In this document: one piece after another, positions 31,400-35,289 of the stretch | Numbering within the stretch: position 1 is the stretch's first letter | Layout: each line of letters starts with the position of its first letter | Source: an uncultured Bacteroidales bacterium | Lineage (GTDB): Bacteria; Bacteroidota; Bacteroidia; Bacteroidales; Paludibacteraceae | Assembly (NCBI GenBank): GCA_902782665.1 | Contig: CACZOA010000041.1 | Location: 1-35,289 of the forward strand | Length of the DNA: 35,289 nt | Direction of reading: 5' to 3' | Notes under the pieces: model-generated | Databases searched by the model: none | Seen by the model: the letters and a program-made list of their open reading frames with translations, nothing else | Told to the model about the DNA's origin: nothing | Translations under genes and position numbers: made by a program

Positions 31400-32113
31400 A
31401 TGGGCTTGTTTGATATATTAAGTGGAAAAAAAGCACTTAACCGTACAGGGCTTCTGAACGGTTTTTGCGATAATCACATACACCTACTTCCTGGGGTAGA
31501 CGATGGCATACAGTCTATGGACGATGCTCTTGAACTACTTGGTATAATGGAGGCAGCTGGTGTAAAAACAGTTTGGTGTACTCCGCATATAATGGAGGAT
31601 ATCCCCAACAAGACGGATTTTTTGAGAACACATTTTGAAAAGTTAAAGTCACTTTATAAAGGTGATATCCAGCTTAATCTTGCTGCGGAATATATGATTG
31701 ATAGTTTGTTCCAAGAACGATTGGAAAATGATGATTTGCTTGTTCATGTCAACAATCATGTATTAGTGGAGTCGTCTACTATTTCTGCACCTTATAATTT
31801 CAAGAGTACCTTAAAGGAATTGATGCGTAAGGGACATTACGTTTTGCTTGCACATCCTGAAAGGTATCGTTTTCTTGAAATGAAAGATTATGCTGAACTC
31901 AAGGAAATGAAGATAAGATTCCAACTTAATCTAACATCATTGCTTGGATTATATGGTCCAGCAGTAAAAGAAAAAGCCGAAAAATTACTTTCGGCAGGCT
32001 ATTATAATGTTGTCGGTACGGACACTCATAGAGTGAGCCGATGGCGACAAATGGAAGAACAAAAAATCGGTAATAAAATAGTTAAACAGGTAAGCGAGAT
32101 GCCTGGATTGTAA
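31400..32113 (+). CDS. CpsB/YwqE-type PHP-family tyrosine-protein phosphatase
   Basis: 237 residues with PHP metal-binding motifs DNHIHLLPGVDDG (near 24), CTPHIM, HPERYRF and GTDTHR. This manganese-dependent phosphatase type removes phosphate from BY-kinase tails in organisms without low-molecular-weight Wzb phosphatases. It starts 2 bases after the kinase stop, so the pair is co-translated. Together with the Wza-like gene it completes the export control module. Confidence 0.93.
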   Translation: MGLFDILSGKKALNRTGLLNGFCDNHIHLLPGVDDGIQSMDDALELLGIMEAAGVKTVWCTPHIMEDIPNKTDFLRTHFEKLKSLYKGDIQLNLAAEYMIDSLFQERLENDDLLVHVNNHVLVESSTISAPYNFKSTLKELMRKGHYVLLAHPERYRFLEMKDYAELKEMKIRFQLNLTSLLGLYGPAVKEKAEKLLSAGYYNVVGTDTHRVSRWRQMEEQKIGNKIVKQVSEMPGL

Positions 32114-32152
32114 ATTTTTGGTAAAAAATAGGGCGGAATAGTTTTTTTTAGC

Positions 32153-32160
32153 TAAATTTG
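32153..32160 (+). promoter_or_regulatory. Putative -7 box of psd-pssA
   Basis: TAAATTTG on the plus strand, 32 bases before the psd start; it implies that psd-pssA can be transcribed apart from the EPS genes. Confidence 0.6.
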
Positions 32161-32192
32161 CTCGCCGATAAAATTAGAGGCAATAAAAAAGG

Positions 32193-32867
32193 ATGACTAT
32201 ACATAAAGAAGGAAAAGGAATGCTATTGACGCTGCTCGTGATGCTAGCGTTGGTTATTATGGCATCATTCGTCTATTTTGGAACGAATGCTGCTAGTATT
32301 GTAATTTCCGTACTCTGTATAGCTATCTTTTTATTTTTCTTGAATTTCTTCCGTGATCCTAAGCGTGAGTTCGTTGGTTTTGAAGAAGGGATGATCATAG
32401 CTCCTGCAGATGGAACGGTTGTTATAGCGGAGCCGTCGGAAGAACCTTTCTATTTCAGAGATAAAAGGATTCAGGTGTCAATATTTATGTCTGTACTTAA
32501 TGTGCATGCCAATTGGTACCCTACAAGAGGAAAGGTTGTCTACTATACACACAATGATGGTAGATTTATGGCTGCCAATCTTCCAAAGTCAAGTACGGAA
32601 AACGAACGATCAACTATAGTTATTGAACTTGAAAACAAGGTTCAGATTTTGTTAAGACAGGTGGCAGGTGCACTTGCTAGACGTATTGTCACATATTCAA
32701 GAGAAGGTGATGTTTGTGACGAGAATCAACAACTGGGATTCATAAAGTTTGGCTCACGTGTCGATCTTTATTTGCCTATGGACAGTGAGATATTGGTTGG
32801 TGTTGGTCAGAAAGTGACTGGTAACCAAACTGTCATCGCAAAATTAAAAAAGCCAAACTATGAATAA
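32193..32867 (+). CDS. psd: Phosphatidylserine decarboxylase proenzyme
   Basis: 224 residues, the short Psd form. An N-terminal hydrophobic region (about 10-50) is followed by NFFRDPKRE, IAPADGTVV, FMSVLNVHANWYP and the self-cleavage site FGSRVD near the C-terminus, where Ser becomes the pyruvoyl cofactor. It converts phosphatidylserine to phosphatidylethanolamine in the inner membrane. The last 8 bases overlap pssA, so the two are translationally coupled. Confidence 0.95.
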   Translation: MTIHKEGKGMLLTLLVMLALVIMASFVYFGTNAASIVISVLCIAIFLFFLNFFRDPKREFVGFEEGMIIAPADGTVVIAEPSEEPFYFRDKRIQVSIFMSVLNVHANWYPTRGKVVYYTHNDGRFMAANLPKSSTENERSTIVIELENKVQILLRQVAGALARRIVTYSREGDVCDENQQLGFIKFGSRVDLYLPMDSEILVGVGQKVTGNQTVIAKLKKPNYE

Positions 32868-33597
32868 AATTATCAAAAGCATACCTAATACATTGACTTG
32901 CATCAGCCTTTTTTTCGGCTGTTTGTCAATTCTTTGTTCAATGCAGGGTGATTTCTTGTATGCGATGGTATGTATTTTGATAGGGTCTGTTTTTGATTTT
33001 AGCGATGGATTCGCTGCGAGAGCATTGAAAGCGACGTCTTCAATAGGAAAGGAATTGGATTCTTTGGCAGATCAGGTAAGTTTTGGAGTTGCTCCTGGTT
33101 TTGCTATGTATTTTTGGATGAGAGGTAATGTTATCTGTTCATGTGACATTCTTCCTTATATTGCTTTTTTAGTTCCTGCATTTTCAGCTTTGAGATTGGC
33201 AAAATTCAATATAGATGAGAGACAGACCAGCAGTTTTATTGGTTTGCCTACTCCTGCAAACGCAATATTTCTTTCGTCTTTGGTGGCGACGGCAGATATT
33301 TTGATTAAGGAAGGAATACATAATTGGTTCACAGATTTATGTTGCAATCCAATTGTGATGATGATTATTGTGATAGCAATGTCTTTGCTTTTGGTGGCGG
33401 AATTCCCAATGTTTTCTTTAAAGTTCAAACATTTTGGTTGGAGTGGAAATGAAAAAAAGTTTATACTAATCTTGTTTGCAGTTTTGGCATTGGTTATATT
33501 TAGTTTTTTGGAAATTCCATTTGCAGCGGCATTCTCAACTATCCTTTTCTATATTGCTGTTTGTGCTGTTGATTTTTTCACTAATAGACAACATTGA
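32860..33597 (+). CDS. pssA: CDP-diacylglycerol--serine O-phosphatidyltransferase
   Basis: 245 residues with the CDP-alcohol phosphotransferase motif DFSDGFAARALKATSSIGKELDSLAD (DGxxAR...GxxxD) near residue 47 and about seven membrane segments. It joins serine to the CDP-diacylglycerol made by CdsA. It overlaps psd by 8 bases. Confidence 0.95.
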   Translation: MNKIIKSIPNTLTCISLFFGCLSILCSMQGDFLYAMVCILIGSVFDFSDGFAARALKATSSIGKELDSLADQVSFGVAPGFAMYFWMRGNVICSCDILPYIAFLVPAFSALRLAKFNIDERQTSSFIGLPTPANAIFLSSLVATADILIKEGIHNWFTDLCCNPIVMMIIVIAMSLLLVAEFPMFSLKFKHFGWSGNEKKFILILFAVLALVIFSFLEIPFAAAFSTILFYIAVCAVDFFTNRQH

Positions 33598-33757
33598 TTT
33601 ATATTATACAACTGAAATACTCAGTACTGAGTCAAGATTTTTAAATCACAAACCATTGTCTCCTGCATTTCCGATAGTACGTATAGAACGGAAAGTAAAT
33701 CGACAGGAATATAGAAGACTGATAGAAAAAGGAAAAGTGTCAGGAGAGATTTTGTGA
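33476..33757 (+). CDS. Doubtful small frame overlapping the pssA end
   Basis: A 93-codon frame begins at a TTG inside pssA and continues 160 bases past the pssA stop. The part after pssA (PAFPIVRIERKVNRQEYRRLIEKGKVSGEIL) looks protein-like, with a basic amphipathic helix. No ATG is available after the pssA stop. It may be a real coupled gene with a membrane segment, a fragment, or chance. Family not recognised. Confidence 0.25.
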   Translation: MQFWHWLYLVFWKFHLQRHSQLSFSILLFVLLIFSLIDNIDLYYTTEILSTESRFLNHKPLSPAFPIVRIERKVNRQEYRRLIEKGKVSGEIL

Positions 33758-33807
33758 ATAAAAGCAAAAAAAATTGATTGTATAACATAAAATCGACTGA
33801 AAATTGC

Positions 33808-33815
33808 TAATTTTG
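33808..33815 (+). promoter_or_regulatory. Putative -7 box of pckG
   Basis: TAATTTTG on the plus strand, 37 bases upstream of the start at 33853. Confidence 0.6.
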
Positions 33816-33852
33816 CGACCAAATCGAAAATTTAATTCAATTAAAATAAGTC

Positions 33853-35289
33853 ATGATTAAAACAAATTGTGCAAAACTTAACACATGGGTTAAGATGTGG
33901 GCTGACATCATGCAGCCAGAGAACGTCGTTCTATGTGATGGTTCTGATGCAGAGTTCACTCGCCTAATGGATGAGTGTGTTGCAGAGGGTTTGGCAAAGA
34001 AGCTAAACGAGAAGAAGCGTCCAAACAGCTACTATTTCCAGTCTGATCCTTCAGACGTTGCTCGTGTAGAAGGTCGTACATTCATCTGCTCACGCAAGCA
34101 GGAGGATGCTGGTCCTACAAACAACTGGATGGATCCAAAGGAGATGAAGAGAATCCTTATCGGCAAGTATACTGGTTGTATGAAGGGTCGTACAATGTAC
34201 GTTATCCCATTCTCAATGGGTCCTCTAGGTGGTCCTATCTCTCAGCTTGGTGTTGAGATCACAGATTCAGCTTACGTAGTTGGTTCAATGAAGATCATGA
34301 CTCGTATGGGTGCTGGTGCCCTTAAGCTAATCGAGGAGAAGAATGACTTTATCCCTTGTATCCACTCAGTAGGTAAGCCATTGCCAGATGGTCTTAAGGA
34401 TGCTAAGTGGGCTTGCGCTCCAATCGACGACAAGTACATCGTTCAGTTCCCAGAGGAGCACGAGATTTGGACTTACGGTTCAGGTTACGGTGGTAACGCA
34501 TTGCTTGGTAAGAAGTGTTTCGCTCTTCGTATTGCATCTAAGATGGCTCAGGAAGAGGGTTGGTTGGCAGAGCACATGCTTATCCTTAAGCTTACTAAGG
34601 AGGCTACAAAGGAGACTAAGTGTGTATGTGCAGCATTCCCATCAGCATGTGGTAAGACAAACTTGGCTATGCTTATCCCAACTATTCCAGGATGGAAGGT
34701 TGAGACAATCGGAGACGATATCGCTTGGATGAAGTTCGACGAGGAGGGTAACCTTCGCGCAATCAACCCAGAGGCTGGTTTCTTCGGTGTAGCTCCTTAT
34801 ACTTCAGCAAAGACAAACAAGAACGCTCTTGACTCTTGCAGCAAGAACACTATCTTCACTAACGTAGGATACACTCCTGACGGTGATATTTGGTGGGAAG
34901 GAATCGGTTACCCATGTCCTAAGGGTACAATCGACTGGAAGGGTAACGTTGTTAACGATCCTGAGTCTCGTGACGAGGATAAGAATCCAGTTGCTCACAA
35001 GAACTCACGTTTCGCTGCTCCTGCTGCTAACTGTCCAGGTATCGCTTCAGACTGGGAGTCTCCAAAGGGTGTTAAGGTTGATGCTATCCTATTCGGTGGT
35101 CGTCGTCCTAACACAGTTCCATTGGTACACGAGGCTGAGGATTGGGCACACGGTGTGTTCATGGGATCTATCGTAGGTTCTGAGGTTACAGCTGCTGCTA
35201 TCGGTTTGAAGGCTGGTGTTCGTCGTGACCCATTCGCTATGTTGCCATTCTGTGGTTACAACATGGGTGACTACTTCCAGCACTGGATC
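33853..35289 (+). CDS. pckG: Phosphoenolpyruvate carboxykinase (GTP), partial
   Basis: 479 codons are visible before the right edge; the full enzyme is usually about 600. The motif [12 protein letters not shown] (near 255) is the GTP-type P-loop with its active-site Cys, and [31 protein letters not shown] and [11 protein letters not shown] are other GTP-PEPCK blocks. It interconverts oxaloacetate and phosphoenolpyruvate; in anaerobic fibre degraders it probably fixes CO2 on the route to succinate. Strongly biased codons suggest very high expression. The GTP rather than ATP form is worth noting, since Bacteroides species are better known for the ATP form. Confidence 0.95.
   Translation, partial: MIKTNCAKLNTWVKMWADIMQPENVVLCDGSDAEFTRLMDECVAEGLAKKLNEKKRPNSYYFQSDPSDVARVEGRTFICSRKQEDAGPTNNWMDPKEMKRILIGKYTGCMKGRTMYVIPFSMGPLGGPISQLGVEITDSAYVVGSMKIMTRMGAGALKLIEEKNDFIPCIHSVGKPLPDGLKDAKWACAPIDDKYIVQFPEEHEIWTYGSGYGGNALLGKKCFALRIASKMAQEEGWLAEHMLILKLTKEATKETKCVCAAFPSACGKTNLAMLIPTIPGWKVETIGDDIAWMKFDEEGNLRAINPEAGFFGVAPYTSAKTNKNALDSCSKNTIFTNVGYTPDGDIWWEGIGYPCPKGTIDWKGNVVNDPESRDEDKNPVAHKNSRFAAPAANCPGIASDWESPKGVKVDAILFGGRRPNTVPLVHEAEDWAHGVFMGSIVGSEVTAAAIGLKAGVRRDPFAMLPFCGYNMGDYFQHWI

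Noticed and set aside
1-35289. tRNA, rRNA, prophage, toxin-antitoxin or defence system
   Set aside because: No TPsiC-like motif, rRNA sequence, phage structural gene, restriction/CRISPR gene or paired toxin genes were seen on either strand by eye.

Overview
The window looks like a chromosomal piece of a Bacteroidota genome, most likely a plant-fibre-degrading gut or rumen member of the Bacteroidales. Four things point this way. Most transcription units start just downstream of a TAnnTTTG -7 box, the Bacteroidota promoter type. One secreted enzyme ends in a type IX secretion (T9SS) sorting domain. There is a pair of genes resembling the Bacteroides glycine-lipid acyltransferases. Suf, PAP2 and SpmAB-like genes are of Bacteroidota type. 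I could not run searches, so the genus is left open.

Layout. 1-4162 (minus strand): two neighbouring secreted multidomain carbohydrate esterases. Their signal peptide, esterase domain and promoter region are almost identical copies, but the C-terminal modules differ: a probable GH11 xylanase, cut by the window edge, in one, and CE6-like esterase + CBM6 + T9SS sorting domain in the other. 4501-5841: FadL-type outer-membrane protein. 5943-10772: sufB-sufC-sufD followed by an SpmA/SpmB-type membrane protein, with no sufS in the window. 10884-12172: DUF456 protein, an AT-rich patch with an orphan membrane protein, and a possible transposase remnant. 12170-17577 (minus): PAP2 phosphatase, class II fructose-bisphosphate aldolase, an outer-membrane barrel, DUF1015 protein and the menaquinone methyltransferase.

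17692-19444 (plus): two-gene acyltransferase operon for N-acyl amino-acid (glycine) lipids. 19477-21612 (minus): Wzx-like flippase and monofunctional transglycosylase MtgA. 21692-22801 (plus): panB and a small four-cysteine protein. 22898-26964 (minus): DUF1846 protein behind a structured leader, Na+/alanine symporter, EamA transporter. 27111-33597 (plus): cdsA, an exopolysaccharide export module (Wza-like lipoprotein, Wzc-like tyrosine kinase with an 11-fold Tyr-Gly tail, PHP-type phosphatase), then psd and pssA. 33853 to the right edge: GTP-type PEP carboxykinase, cut by the window end.

How it fits together: much of the right half concerns the cell envelope, with phosphatidylethanolamine synthesis (cdsA, pssA, psd), glycine lipids, flippase, peptidoglycan polymerisation and capsule/EPS export. 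The left end is xylan deconstruction. I saw no tRNA, rRNA, CRISPR array, intact mobile element or prophage. The items most worth following are the duplicated modular esterases, a 31-base perfect palindrome at 4368-4398, the Tyr-Gly tail of the kinase, the structured leader of the DUF1846 gene, and the glycine-lipid pair.
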